A stretch of DNA of 28,226 bases from Microbacterium sp. (GTDB lineage Bacteria > Actinomycetota > Actinomycetes > Actinomycetales > Microbacteriaceae): contig NZ_QFPF01000062.1 of NCBI RefSeq assembly GCF_003248605.1, forward strand, positions 1-28,226, in the 5' to 3' direction. This document shows, in pieces, positions 1 to 8,559 of the stretch. How positions within the stretch are numbered: position 1 is the first letter of the stretch; every line of letters starts with the position of its first letter. Both the position numbers and the translations under genes were made by a program. The notes below the pieces were generated by a model that saw only the letters and a list, made by a program, of their open reading frames with translations, was not told where the DNA came from and made no database searches.

Positions 1-191
1 GCGGATATTCCCCGCCGGGCCAACTTGAGTCGCATCGGGGTGGCAACCGGCCCCGGACCGGCCCACGTTCCATGCCGAGGGCGACTCACCGCACCGCGCT
101 CATCGAAACGGGCGGGAGATTTGCTCGCTCAGCGATCGGCCGGGGCAGCCGAGGGGGCTACGTGAAAATTGCCTCTCACCGGGGAAAAGCA
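1..191. other. left-edge stretch without a recognised gene
   Basis: I see no convincing coding region here. The one open frame in this region (minus strand, about 100-285) runs through the tRNA-Phe gene and its terminator and has no family resemblance, so it is a shadow. On the plus strand a frame open from base 1 stops near 165 and gives a low-complexity Arg/Ala/Gly-rich peptide without motifs. It could be the tail of a gene outside the window, but nothing supports that. Confidence 0.4.
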
Positions 192-225
192 AAACCCCCG
201 CCATGTAGAAGCTAGGCGAGGGTTT
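192..225 (-). terminator. intrinsic terminator of the tRNA cluster
   Basis: On the minus strand an 11-bp stem (AAACCCTCGCC pairing with GGCGGGGGTTT, one G-T pair) closes a 12-nt loop. It is followed by a T-rich tail (TTTTGCTTTT). It lies just downstream of tRNA-Phe, the last gene of the minus-strand tRNA cluster, so it fits a Rho-independent terminator for the whole tRNA transcript. This is one of the few hairpins in the window with a real T-tract. Confidence 0.8.
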
Positions 226-228
226 CTG

Positions 229-249
229 GGACCGTTGTAACGACGGTCC
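229..249 (-). other. short hairpin directly after tRNA-Phe
   Basis: GGACCGT pairs with ACGGTCC across a 7-nt loop, starting 4 nt past the tRNA-Phe 3' end and just before the strong terminator at 192-225. It has no T-tract of its own. It may protect or define the 3' trailer for tRNA end maturation, since the CCA end is not encoded here. That role is inference. Confidence 0.5.
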
Positions 250-252
250 GTG

Positions 253-325
253 TGGCTCCGACGGGCGTCGATCCCGTGACCTCACGATTTTCAGTCGTGC
301 GCTCTACCAACTGAGCTACAGAGCC
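253..325 (-). tRNA. tRNA-Phe (GAA anticodon)
   Basis: The reverse complement folds into a standard 73-nt cloverleaf. The acceptor stem is GGCTCTG with CGGAGCC, the D-arm region contains AGCTCAGTTGGTAGAGC, and the anticodon loop CTGAAAA carries GAA. The T-arm motif is GGGATCGACGCCC, with the usual GTTCGA replaced by GATCGA. The discriminator base is A and CCA is not encoded. It is the last of three tRNA genes read Glu-Asp-Phe. The GAA anticodon decodes both phenylalanine codons (UUC and UUU). Confidence 0.96.
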
Positions 326-366
326 TCGCGGCGGGTGATCCGAGGAGCAGCCGTGCCGCGATCTAA

Positions 367-400
367 GACGAAAGGCCCTTCTCGATGAAAAGGGCCCGTC
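367..400 (-). other. hairpin between tRNA-Asp and tRNA-Phe
   Basis: GACG and CGTC form an outer stem, and GGCCCTT with AAGGGCC an inner stem, around a short AT-richer loop. The T-run in the minus-strand loop side is internal rather than trailing. It may be a partial terminator or a processing signal that lets RNase cut the polycistronic tRNA precursor between Asp and Phe. The structure is seen; the role is inferred. Confidence 0.5.
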
Positions 401-408
401 GCTCAGAG

Positions 409-482
409 CGACCCTGACGGGACTTGAACCCGCGACCTCCGCCGTGACAGGGCGGCACGCTAACCAACTGCGCTACAGGGCC
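409..482 (-). tRNA. tRNA-Asp (GTC anticodon)
   Basis: The reverse complement is a 74-nt cloverleaf. The acceptor stem is GGCCCTG with CAGGGTC (one G-T pair), the D-arm contains GCGCAGTTGGTTAGCGT, and the anticodon loop CTGTCAC carries GTC. The T-arm has the canonical GGTTCAAGTCC. The discriminator base is G, as expected for tRNA-Asp. CCA is not encoded. It is the middle gene of the Glu-Asp-Phe cluster, 18 nt after tRNA-Glu, a spacing that implies one shared precursor. Confidence 0.96.
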
Positions 483-500
483 ATGCATATTCAGTTGTGG

Positions 501-573
501 TGACCCCAACGGGATTCGAACCCGTGCTACCGCCGTGAAAGGGCGGCGTCCTAGGCCGCTAAACGATGGGGCC
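501..573 (-). tRNA. tRNA-Glu (TTC anticodon)
   Basis: The reverse complement is a 73-nt cloverleaf. The acceptor stem is GGCCCCA with TGGGGTC (one G-T pair), the D-arm contains GTTTAGCGGCCTAGGAC, and the anticodon loop carries TTC. The T-arm has GGTTCGAATCC and the discriminator is A. It is the first gene of the cluster, so its promoter should lie upstream, between 574 and about 640 on the minus strand. A TTGACC at 625-620 is a possible -35, but I could not find a matching -10. Confidence 0.96.
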
Positions 574-770
574 GAGCGAACCCCTGATCAGAGTCGACCC
601 GGTGCTCACGCTTACCGACGGTCAAGCATACGCAATCCCCGGGCGATCCGCCAATCGGAGCGCGTCGCGCTGGCCGGACGGCCCTCGTGGGGGGATGCTG
701 GATCCACGAGCTGTGCCGAATGCAAGCGATCACGCGCAGCATCCATCGCCGTGCTCAGCGAATCGAATCG

Positions 771-798
771 TTGCGGATGTGACGGATGTTGCTAGTGT
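771..798 (+). promoter_or_regulatory. likely promoter of the M23 peptidase gene
   Basis: TTGCGG (771-776) and TAGTGT (793-798) are separated by 16 nt, with an extended GC before the -10. The predicted start lies around 805, leaving a leader of about 30 nt that ends in a strong GGGAGGGG ribosome site (824-831). The rest of 574-770 shows no gene. Confidence 0.5.
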
Positions 799-836
799 GG
801 TCGCTGTTGCTGGCTCGACGACCGGGAGGGGCGCAG

Positions 837-2243
837 GTGTCCAGTACGAACGACATGGCGCGCGCCGCCGAGCCCGACTGCGGCTGCGCGCCCACGGCCG
901 CCGAGAGCAGCGCCTTCGCGACTGCGACATCGGCCGCGCGCGCCCGACCGCTGAGCAGGCGATGGGTTCTCGGCCTCGGAGCTTTCGGCCTCGTCGCCGC
1001 GGGAGCGCTCGCCGCACCCATGATCCCGGCCGCGTTCGCCGCCGACTATCCCACCTGGGACGATGTACAGCGCGCCAAGCAGAACGAGGCGAGCAAGGCA
1101 GGCGAGGTCTCTCGCATCCAGGGCCTCATCCAGCAGCTGCAGAACGACGTCGCTACGACCCGCGCCGCGGCCGAGCAGGCGGCCCAGGAGTTCTTCGAGG
1201 CCGAAGAGGCCTACTTCGCCGCCGCCGAGCGCGCCGACAGCCTGCAGGCGCAGGCAGATGCTCAGGCGCAGGCCGCGCGCGACGCCTCCGAGCGCGCAGG
1301 CCGGGTCGCGGCCCAGCTGTACCGCACCGGCGGGGACGACACGTCACTCGAGCTGTTCTTCTCGGGATCCGCGGCGGGCGCCGAAGACCTGCTCTCGCGC
1401 CTGGGCACGATGGACAAGGTGCTCGAGCGAAACAAGGAGACCTTCGCCGAGGCCGTGACGGCCCAGAACTCGGCGCAGTCCCTCAGCGATCAGGCTCAGG
1501 TCGCTCGCGACGAACGTGATCGTCTCAAGCAGGTCGCCGAAGAGAAGATGATCGCCTCGCAGAACGCAGCGCTCGCCGCGGAGGCCGCGCTGCAGGCGCA
1601 GTCGGAGAACCTCATCGTGCTCGAGGCGCAGCTCGCAGCACTCCAGGACACCACCGCGCAGACCGTCGCCGGATATCAGGCGGGCGTCGAGGCGCGTCGC
1701 CGGGCGGAAGAGGAGGCCCGTCGCCGGGCCGCTGAAGAAGCCCGCCGCCTCGCCGAGGAAGCGGCCAAGCAGAACCAGAACAACGGCGGAGGGGGCGGGG
1801 GCGGCAGCACGTCGCCCGGGCAGCCCACGACATCGGGTTGGGCGCGCCCCTCGGGCGGTCGGGTCACGAGCCGCTACGGCTACCGCGACACGATCTGCAC
1901 CCCGAACTACGGCTGCACCGGCTCGCACTACGGCACCGACATGGCCGCCGGCTGCGGAGCGGGAATCTACGCGGCCGCGAGTGGCCGTGTCGTCTTCGCG
2001 ACGTCGAACGGGCAGTTCGGCAACCACGTGCGCATCGACCACGGGGGCGGCATCGTCACGACGTACTCGCACCTGAGCGGCTACAACGTCAGCTATGGCC
2101 AGAGCGTCTCGGTGGGGCAGCTGATCGGCCGGGAGGGCCAGACGGGGCTCGTGCAGGGCTGCCACCTGCACTTCGAGGTGCGTCAGAACGGCAACCGCAT
2201 CAACCCCGAGTCGTTCATGGGCGCGCGCGGCGTGTCGATCTAG
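837..2243 (+). CDS. secreted coiled-coil M23 peptidoglycan endopeptidase
   Basis: This is a murein hydrolase of the EnvC/NlpD-like M23 type, 468 aa, expected to cut peptidoglycan cross-links outside the membrane during growth or division. I chose GTG 837 because GGGAGGGG lies 5 nt upstream; ATG 855 lacks a ribosome site. The start region is followed by a twin-arginine-like signal (R41-R42, then a hydrophobic run, possible cleavage after Ala68). Residues about 70-320 form a long Ala/Glu/Arg-rich coiled coil, then comes a poly-Gly linker. The C-terminal LytM domain carries the zinc motifs HxxxD (His364, in HYGTD) and HLHFEV (His443, His445), so it looks catalytically intact. It is a single gene followed by repeat elements and convergent ppa. 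Secretion by Tat rather than Sec is inferred. Confidence 0.88.
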   Translation: MSSTNDMARAAEPDCGCAPTAAESSAFATATSAARARPLSRRWVLGLGAFGLVAAGALAAPMIPAAFAADYPTWDDVQRAKQNEASKAGEVSRIQGLIQQLQNDVATTRAAAEQAAQEFFEAEEAYFAAAERADSLQAQADAQAQAARDASERAGRVAAQLYRTGGDDTSLELFFSGSAAGAEDLLSRLGTMDKVLERNKETFAEAVTAQNSAQSLSDQAQVARDERDRLKQVAEEKMIASQNAALAAEAALQAQSENLIVLEAQLAALQDTTAQTVAGYQAGVEARRRAEEEARRRAAEEARRLAEEAAKQNQNNGGGGGGGSTSPGQPTTSGWARPSGGRVTSRYGYRDTICTPNYGCTGSHYGTDMAAGCGAGIYAAASGRVVFATSNGQFGNHVRIDHGGGIVTTYSHLSGYNVSYGQSVSVGQLIGREGQTGLVQGCHLHFEVRQNGNRINPESFMGARGVSI

Positions 2244-2300
2244 CGACAGCATCCCGCGCGGTGTCCTGACCTGTTGGGGCGTCAGCGCGCGTTGTTGCCG

Positions 2301-2364
2301 TTGGGGCGTCACCGCGACGTTGGGGCGTGCTGCAGCGCGCCCCAACGTGATTTCAACGCCCCAA
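2301..2364 (+). repeat. 64-bp inverted-repeat element, copy 1
   Basis: The centre (2317-2348) is a 32-nt near-perfect palindrome: ACGTTGGGGCG, a GCTGCAGC core, then CGCCCCAACGT. With 16 nt on each side, the 64-bp unit matches the reverse complement of 4192-4255 at 63 of 64 positions. Two further loose copies of the GTTGGGGCGTC motif sit just upstream (from 2273). It lies between the convergent M23 and ppa genes. The role is unknown: REP/BIME-like element, terminator or recombination site. Confidence 0.8.
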
Positions 2365-2387
2365 TGTGCGCCCGCGCGCCGAAACAC

Positions 2388-2422
2388 AAGGCGCCGGTCC
2401 CCCGCGTGGGTCCCGGCGCTTT
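2388..2422 (-). terminator. hairpin terminator of ppa
   Basis: GCGCCGG (2391-2397) pairs with CCGGCGC (2413-2419), and the flanking AAG/TTT extends the stem. On the minus strand the tail reads TTGTGTTTC. It sits 17 nt past the ppa stop codon. Confidence 0.55.
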
Positions 2423-2438
2423 GCGCGTGTGCGGAGGC

Positions 2439-2972
2439 TCAGACGGTGCTGGGCGCCTCGCCCTCACCCTGCGTGCGGGTGACGCCCTCGTGCTCCTCGA
2501 AGCGTACGATCGACTCGGCGAGCAGACGCTCGGCCTCGGCCGCGTCCGCCCACTGATCGACCTTGACCCATTTGTTCGGCTCGAGGTCCTTGTAGTGCTC
2601 GAAGAAGTGACCGATCTCCTTCTTCGTGAACTCGGGGATGTCCTCGACGTCCTGGATGTGGTCCCAGCGCGGGTCCTTCGCCAGCACGGCGACGAGCTTG
2701 TCGTCTCCGCCGGCCTCGTCACTCATCTTCAGCACGCCGACGGGGCGCACCTTGACCATGACGCCCGGGTAGAGGTCGTAGTCGAGCAGGACCAGGACGT
2801 CGAGCGGGTCGCCGTCCTCGCCGAGGGTGTTCTCGAAGAACCCGTAGTTGGCCGGGTAGCCGAAGGTGGTGTACAGCACGCGGTCGAGGAAGACGCGGCC
2901 GGTGCCGTGGTCTACCTCGTACTTGATGCGGCTGCCGCGGGGGATCTCGATGACGGCGTCGTGCGCGCTCAT
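2439..2972 (-). CDS. ppa: inorganic pyrophosphatase (family I)
   Basis: A cytoplasmic enzyme that hydrolyses diphosphate to two phosphates and so pulls biosynthetic reactions forward. The protein is 177 aa, slightly longer than the usual 160-175. The family I signature with the metal-binding aspartates is present as DGDPLDVL (residues 53-60), preceded by the conserved [13 protein letters not shown] stretch. The start ATG has AGGAG 8 nt upstream. It is divergent from tilS with 105 bp between them. The last 15 or so residues ([13 protein letters not shown]) are a nonconserved tail. In M. tuberculosis the neighbours of ppa include dacB and a zinc protease gene; here they are absent and tilS follows directly. 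Confidence 0.97.
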   Translation of the reverse strand: MSAHDAVIEIPRGSRIKYEVDHGTGRVFLDRVLYTTFGYPANYGFFENTLGEDGDPLDVLVLLDYDLYPGVMVKVRPVGVLKMSDEAGGDDKLVAVLAKDPRWDHIQDVEDIPEFTKKEIGHFFEHYKDLEPNKWVKVDQWADAAEAERLLAESIVRFEEHEGVTRTQGEGEAPSTV

Positions 2973-3026
2973 GCGTGTGCTCCTCGTGCAGGCGGGGGTC
3001 GTGTCGGTCGGCGGATGCCGCGAAAC

Positions 3027-3032
3027 AGCCTA
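3027..3032 (-). promoter_or_regulatory. -10 hexamer of ppa
   Basis: TAGGCT on the minus strand, about 55 nt upstream of the ppa ATG. It leaves a leader of roughly 48 nt with a good AGGAG ribosome site, unlike the leaderless layout of most neighbours. No clear -35 is visible. Confidence 0.4.
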
Positions 3033-3064
3033 GCCGGGGGCGATGACGCGCCCGTGCGCCCGAG

Positions 3065-3070
3065 TAGCGT
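3065..3070 (+). promoter_or_regulatory. -10 hexamer of tilS, leaderless type
   Basis: TAGCGT ends 7 nt before the tilS ATG, placing the predicted transcript start at or next to the start codon. No Shine-Dalgarno of note is present. Confidence 0.5.
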
Positions 3071-3077
3071 GGTCGGG

Positions 3078-4073
3078 ATGACCGCCCGCGCCCCCCTCGA
3101 TCCCGCTGTCGCCGCCGTGCGTCTCGCCACTCGGCGCGCGCTCGCCTCCCACGCGGACGCGGCGGTCATCGTCGGGGTCTCGGGCGGTGCGGACTCGCTC
3201 GCGCTCGCGTCGGCGGTCGCCTTCGAAGCGCCGAAGCTCGGCATCCGTGCGCTCGCCGTCACCGTCGATCACGGCCTGCAAAAGGGGTCGGATGCTGTCG
3301 CCGCGGCCGCCGCCCGCACGTGCACGGCACTCGGGCTCGAGGCCCGCGTGATCGCGGTGCAGGTCGGGGGATCGGGTGGTCCCGAGGCCGCGGCGCGCGA
3401 TGCCCGGCGGCGGGCTCTGCGCGCGGCGGCGGTCGAGATCGGGGCGCCGGCGATCCTGCTCGCGCACACGCTCGACGATCAGGCCGAGACGGTGCTGCTG
3501 GGTCTTGCCCGCGGAGCGGGCGCGGCGAGCCTGGCCGGCATGGCGGGGTCGCGCGCCGACGAGGGCGGGGTGCAGTGGGTGCGACCCCTGCTGGATCTGC
3601 GCCGCACCGACACCGTCGCGGCGTGCGCGGCGCAGGGGCTCGAGCCGTGGCGCGATCCGCACAACGACGACGTCGCCTTCGCCCGCGTGCGGCTGCGGCG
3701 CCGGGTGCTCCCGGTGCTCGAGGCGGAGATCGGACCGGGCGTCGCCGAGGCGCTGGCTCGCACGGCCGACCAGCTGCGCGAGGACGACGAGGCCTTCCGC
3801 GACATGATCGAGGAGATGATCGAGGACATCGTCGAGCACGCCGAGGCGGGCATCGCGATCTCGGTGCGCGCGCTCGCGGCGAATCCCGCGGCCCTGCGCC
3901 ACCGGGTGATCCGGCACGTCGTCGCCAGCGAGTTCGGGGTCTCGCTCACCCGTTCCCAGACGCTCGAGGTCGCGCGGCTCGTGACGGATTGGTCCGGTCA
4001 GGGGCCGATCGACCTGCCCGGATGCCGCGCTCAACGCACCGGGGCCCGTCTGACGTTCGCGGCCCGGGCGTGA
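3078..4073 (+). CDS. tilS: tRNA(Ile)-lysidine synthase
   Basis: It modifies the wobble cytidine of the CAU-anticodon isoleucine tRNA to lysidine, using ATP and lysine, so that AUA is read correctly. The protein is 331 aa. The PP-loop ATPase motif SGGADS is at residues 35-40, followed by VDHGLQ and the HTLDDQAET motif of the N-terminal catalytic domain. A helical domain follows, and the C-terminal part is short, as in actinobacterial forms. I chose ATG 3078 because the protein family starts here and TAGCGT lies 7 nt upstream; the upstream open frame is antisense to ppa. Next downstream are repeat arrays, then hpt, a neighbour of tilS in many bacteria. Confidence 0.95.
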   Translation: MTARAPLDPAVAAVRLATRRALASHADAAVIVGVSGGADSLALASAVAFEAPKLGIRALAVTVDHGLQKGSDAVAAAAARTCTALGLEARVIAVQVGGSGGPEAAARDARRRALRAAAVEIGAPAILLAHTLDDQAETVLLGLARGAGAASLAGMAGSRADEGGVQWVRPLLDLRRTDTVAACAAQGLEPWRDPHNDDVAFARVRLRRRVLPVLEAEIGPGVAEALARTADQLREDDEAFRDMIEEMIEDIVEHAEAGIAISVRALAANPAALRHRVIRHVVASEFGVSLTRSQTLEVARLVTDWSGQGPIDLPGCRAQRTGARLTFAARA

Positions 4074-4107
4074 GCCGCAGCATCTGAGCGCAGCATCCAC
4101 GCCCCCT

Positions 4108-4207
4108 GGCGTTGGGACGTTGAAATCGCGCCGGAGCGTCTCGACATGGCGTTGGGGCGTTGAAATCGCGCCGGGGCGCCTCGACATGGCGTTGGGGCGT
4201 TGAAATC
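4108..4207 (+). repeat. 40-bp tandem repeat, two and a half copies
   Basis: Units begin GGCGTTGGG and end CTCGACAT: 4108-4147, 4148-4187, and a third partial copy from 4188 that runs into the 64-bp element. Units 1 and 2 differ at only a few bases. Each contains CGTTGAAATCGCG, which is also present in inverted form at copy 1 of the 64-bp element. It is noncoding, 34 nt after tilS. Confidence 0.85.
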
Positions 4208-4255
4208 ACGTTGGGGCGCGCTGCAGCACGCCCCAACGTCGCGCTGACGCCCCAA
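4192..4255 (-). repeat. 64-bp inverted-repeat element, copy 2
   Basis: This is the reverse complement of 2301-2364 with one mismatch. Its 32-nt central palindrome (4208-4239) carries the same GCTGCAGC core. It lies between tilS and hpt, so the two copies bracket ppa and tilS in opposite orientation. The left 16 nt are shared with the third unit of the 40-bp tandem repeat and the right end with the first 21-bp unit, suggesting these arrays arose from one another. Confidence 0.8.
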
Positions 4256-4348
4256 CGCCGCCCGTGCACGCCCCAACGCCACCCGCGCGCCCCCAACACC
4301 GCCCGCGCACCCCAACGCCACCCGCGCACGCCCCAACGCCGCCCGCGC
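4247..4348 (+). repeat. 21-bp tandem array, five units
   Basis: Five head-to-tail units of the type ACGCCCCAACGCC(G/A)CCCGCGC: 4247-4267, 4268-4288, 4289-4308 (20 nt), 4309-4327 (19 nt) and 4328-4348. There is no spacer between units, so it is not a CRISPR. The plus strand is C-rich and almost free of T. The array ends about 40 nt before the hpt start. Confidence 0.85.
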
Positions 4349-4377
4349 ACAGCCCGAGGCGACAGCTGTACCGCGCC

Positions 4378-4383
4378 TAGACT
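4378..4383 (+). promoter_or_regulatory. -10 hexamer of hpt, leaderless type
   Basis: TAGACT followed by 6 nt and then the hpt ATG. This predicts transcription starting at the start codon. No ribosome site is visible. Confidence 0.6.
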
Positions 4384-4389
4384 CGGACC

Positions 4390-4941
4390 ATGCGCGCCGC
4401 CGACATCGCCGAGGACCTGACCGATGTGCTCGTGACCGAGGAGCAGATCAAAGCCAAGCTCGAAGAGCTCGCGGCCCAGGTCGCGAGCGACTACGAGGGT
4501 CAGGATCTGCTCCTGGTCGGCGTGCTCAAGGGGGCCGTCATGGTGATGGCGGACTTCGCGCGTGCTCTGCCGATGCTCGTCCCGATCGACTGGATGGCGG
4601 TGTCCTCATACGGCACCGGCACCCGATCGAGCGGCGTCGTGCAGATCCGCAAGGACCTCGACACCGATCTGCACGGCAAGCACGTGCTCATCATCGAGGA
4701 CATCATCGACTCGGGCCTCACCCTCAGCTGGCTGCTCGAGAACTTCGCCTCCCGCGGGGCCGCATCGGTCGAGGTGCTCGCGCTGCTGCGCAAGCCCAAG
4801 GCGATGAAGGTGCACGTCGAGTGCCGCTACGTCGGCTTCGACATCCCGAACGACTTCGTCGTCGGCTACGGCCTGGACTACGCCGAGCGGTACCGCAACC
4901 TCCGGGATGTCGCCGTCTTGGCGCCGCACGTCTACTCCTGA
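4390..4941 (+). CDS. hpt: hypoxanthine phosphoribosyltransferase
   Basis: Purine salvage enzyme that joins hypoxanthine (and usually guanine) to PRPP, giving IMP or GMP and diphosphate, the latter removed by ppa nearby. The protein is 183 aa, the family's normal length. The PRPP-binding signature VLIIEDIIDSGLT lies at residues 99-111, LKGAV near residue 47, and the C-terminal base-binding region contains DFVVGYGLDYAERYRNL. ATG 4390 is preceded by TAGACT and 6 nt. Downstream is a 102-nt stretch without T before the ftsH promoter, so hpt is probably a separate transcript. Confidence 0.97.
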   Translation: MRAADIAEDLTDVLVTEEQIKAKLEELAAQVASDYEGQDLLLVGVLKGAVMVMADFARALPMLVPIDWMAVSSYGTGTRSSGVVQIRKDLDTDLHGKHVLIIEDIIDSGLTLSWLLENFASRGAASVEVLALLRKPKAMKVHVECRYVGFDIPNDFVVGYGLDYAERYRNLRDVAVLAPHVYS

Positions 4942-5041
4942 CCGCAAAGCCCGCACACGCACCCGCACCCACCCACCCACCCGCACCGCCACGCACCGCG
5001 CCGCGCCGCACCGCCACACACCGCGCCGCCCCCGCGCCGCG
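4940..5041 (+). other. 102-nt T-free, C/A-rich intergenic stretch (possible Rho site)
   Basis: From the end of the hpt stop codon to 5041 the plus strand contains no T. It is built from CGCAC, CCCAC and CGCCG runs. The resulting RNA would be C-rich, lack U and be weakly structured. C-rich, poorly structured RNA just after a gene is the usual character of a Rho utilisation site. Termination of hpt here is inference. Confidence 0.5.
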
Positions 5042-5085
5042 TACGCCGTGGGCGAATGCACAGGCGCCCCCTAGCATGCCCGCGC

Positions 5086-5091
5086 TACCCT
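5086..5091 (+). promoter_or_regulatory. -10 hexamer upstream of ftsH
   Basis: TACCCT, the same class as the leaderless hexamers in this window, but here the position 6 nt downstream is ACC rather than a start codon. The predicted start near 5098 leaves about 52 nt of leader to ATG 5150, or 7 nt to the in-frame GTG 5105. Confidence 0.5.
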
Positions 5092-5149
5092 GAGACGACC
5101 GCCCGTGAGCGGCCTGTCGACGAAAGGGCATCGGGGCGCACCCGCCACC

Positions 5150-7156
<2,007 letters not shown>

Positions 7157-7159
7157 CCC

Positions 7160-7750
7160 ATGGCGGTAGACACACAGCGCGTCGAGGCGCTCGTGCGAGA
7201 GCTGCTCGTCGCGATCGGCGAGGATCCGGACCGGCCGGGACTGAGGCGCACCCCGCAGCGGGTCGCCGAGGCGTATGCCGAGTTCTTCGCGGGTCTGGGG
7301 CAGGATGCCGGTGAGCCGCTCTCGCATCCGATCTCGGTGTCGCGGGGGCCCGAGCCCGAGACGGTCCCCTCCGGCGCGGTCCTGCTGCGCGACATCGCGT
7401 TCCGCTCGGTCTGCGAGCACCACCTCCTGCTCTTCCGCGGGGTCGCACACATCGCGTACCTGCCGGGCGAGCAGGTCGTCGGGCTCGGCGCCCTGCCCCG
7501 TGTGGTCGACATCCTGTCGGCCCGCCCGCAGGTGCAGGAGCGGCTCGGTGAGCAGATCGCCGACACCATCCAGAATGCGATCGACGCCCGCGGAGTGCTG
7601 GTGGTGCTCGACGCGCGCCACGGCTGCGTGACGATGCGGGGCGGACGTCAGCCCGACGCGACGACGGTGACGATCGCGGCGCGGGGCGAGCTGGCCGAGC
7701 CGGCCGCGCGTGCCGAGCTGATCGCCCTGATGTCGGGCGCGCGGTCGTGA
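7160..7750 (+). CDS. folE: GTP cyclohydrolase I
   Basis: First enzyme of folate synthesis: converts GTP to 7,8-dihydroneopterin triphosphate and formate. The protein is 196 aa. Zinc ligands are present: C85 and H88 in CEHH, and C156 in the HGC segment. The family signature around QERLGEQIADTI and the TMRGGRQPDATTVT stretch are also seen. In place of the common HHLxPF it reads HHLLLF, a tolerated variable position. ATG 7160 lies 3 nt after the ftsH stop, and the stop overlaps the folP GTG (GTGA), so translation is probably coupled. It is followed by folP, folB and folK, which complete the pterin branch. Confidence 0.97.
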   Translation: MAVDTQRVEALVRELLVAIGEDPDRPGLRRTPQRVAEAYAEFFAGLGQDAGEPLSHPISVSRGPEPETVPSGAVLLRDIAFRSVCEHHLLLFRGVAHIAYLPGEQVVGLGALPRVVDILSARPQVQERLGEQIADTIQNAIDARGVLVVLDARHGCVTMRGGRQPDATTVTIAARGELAEPAARAELIALMSGARS

Positions 7751-8559
7751 CCGCCCTGATCATGGGCATCGTCAATGCGACGCCCGACTCGTTCAGCGAC
7801 GGGGGTCGCTACCTCGATCCACAGCGCGCGATCGATCGCGCGCTCGAGCTGGTGCGTGACGGGGCCGCGATGATCGACATCGGCGGCGAGTCGACGCGGC
7901 CCGGGTCCGACCGTGTGCCGCCGCACGTCGAGCTCGATCGTGTGCTGCCCGTCGTCGCAGCCCTCGCCGAGCGAGGCGTGACCGTCAGCATCGACACGAT
8001 GAACGCCTCGACCGCGGCGGCCGCCGTCGCCGCGGGCGCGCGCATCGTCAACGACGTCTCGGGGGGCCTCGCCGACCCCGACATGCTCGAAGCCGTCGCC
8101 GAGACGACCGCCGACATCGCCCTCGGCCACTGGCGCGGGCCGTCAGCCGAGATGTACGCGCGGGCGGAGTACCGCGACGTCGCCCGCGACGTGACGACCG
8201 AGCTCGACGAGCGGCTGCGCGCGGCGGCGGCCGCCGGCATCGCGCCCTCGCGGGTGATCCTCGATCCCGGCATCGGCTTCGGCAAGACGGCGGCGCAGAA
8301 CTGGGGGATGCTGCACGGCATCGCCCGTCTGGTGGCGCTGGGGCCGCGGGTGCTTGTCGGCACGTCCCGCAAGCGGTTTCTGCAGACGGTCCTGGGCGAC
8401 GAACCGAGCGAGTGGCGACGCGACGCGGCGACCGCGGTCACGAGTGTGCTCGCCGCTCAGGCCGGGGTCTGGGCGGTGCGCGTGCACGACGCGGCGGCCA
8501 CACGGGATGCCCTCGCGGTCGGCGAGGCGTGGAAGGCGGGGGACGCGTGGGCAGGCTAG
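7747..8559 (+). CDS. folP: dihydropteroate synthase
   Basis: Condenses 6-hydroxymethyl-dihydropterin diphosphate with p-aminobenzoate to form dihydropteroate; it is the sulfonamide target. The protein is 270 aa. Signatures seen in order: GIVNATPDSFSDGG near the N-terminus, DIGGESTRPG (about 41-50), NDVSGG, ILDPGIGFGKT, GTSRKRF, and the C-terminal VRVHD. All expected catalytic residues are in place. The start is a GTG overlapping the folE stop (GTGA); the downstream folB start lies inside its 3' end. The protein is short and compact, as in other actinobacterial FolP proteins of the canonical (FolP1) type rather than the FolP2 paralogue. Confidence 0.97.
   Translation: MTALIMGIVNATPDSFSDGGRYLDPQRAIDRALELVRDGAAMIDIGGESTRPGSDRVPPHVELDRVLPVVAALAERGVTVSIDTMNASTAAAAVAAGARIVNDVSGGLADPDMLEAVAETTADIALGHWRGPSAEMYARAEYRDVARDVTTELDERLRAAAAAGIAPSRVILDPGIGFGKTAAQNWGMLHGIARLVALGPRVLVGTSRKRFLQTVLGDEPSEWRRDAATAVTSVLAAQAGVWAVRVHDAAATRDALAVGEAWKAGDAWAG

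Noticed and set aside
24..30. CTTGAGT as a HAIR (HspR) half-site
   Set aside because: The second half ACTCAAG is absent at the required spacing.
2274..3077. In-frame upstream extension of tilS
   Set aside because: It is antisense to ppa, begins inside the repeat element, and TilS homologues start at ATG 3078.
4247..4348. CRISPR-like regularly spaced repeat
   Set aside because: The 19-21 bp units are head to tail without spacers and no cas genes are present.
7391..7440. FolE HHLLLF in place of HHLxPF as a loss-of-function change
   Set aside because: That position varies among functional GTP cyclohydrolases, and the zinc ligands C85, H88 and C156 are kept.
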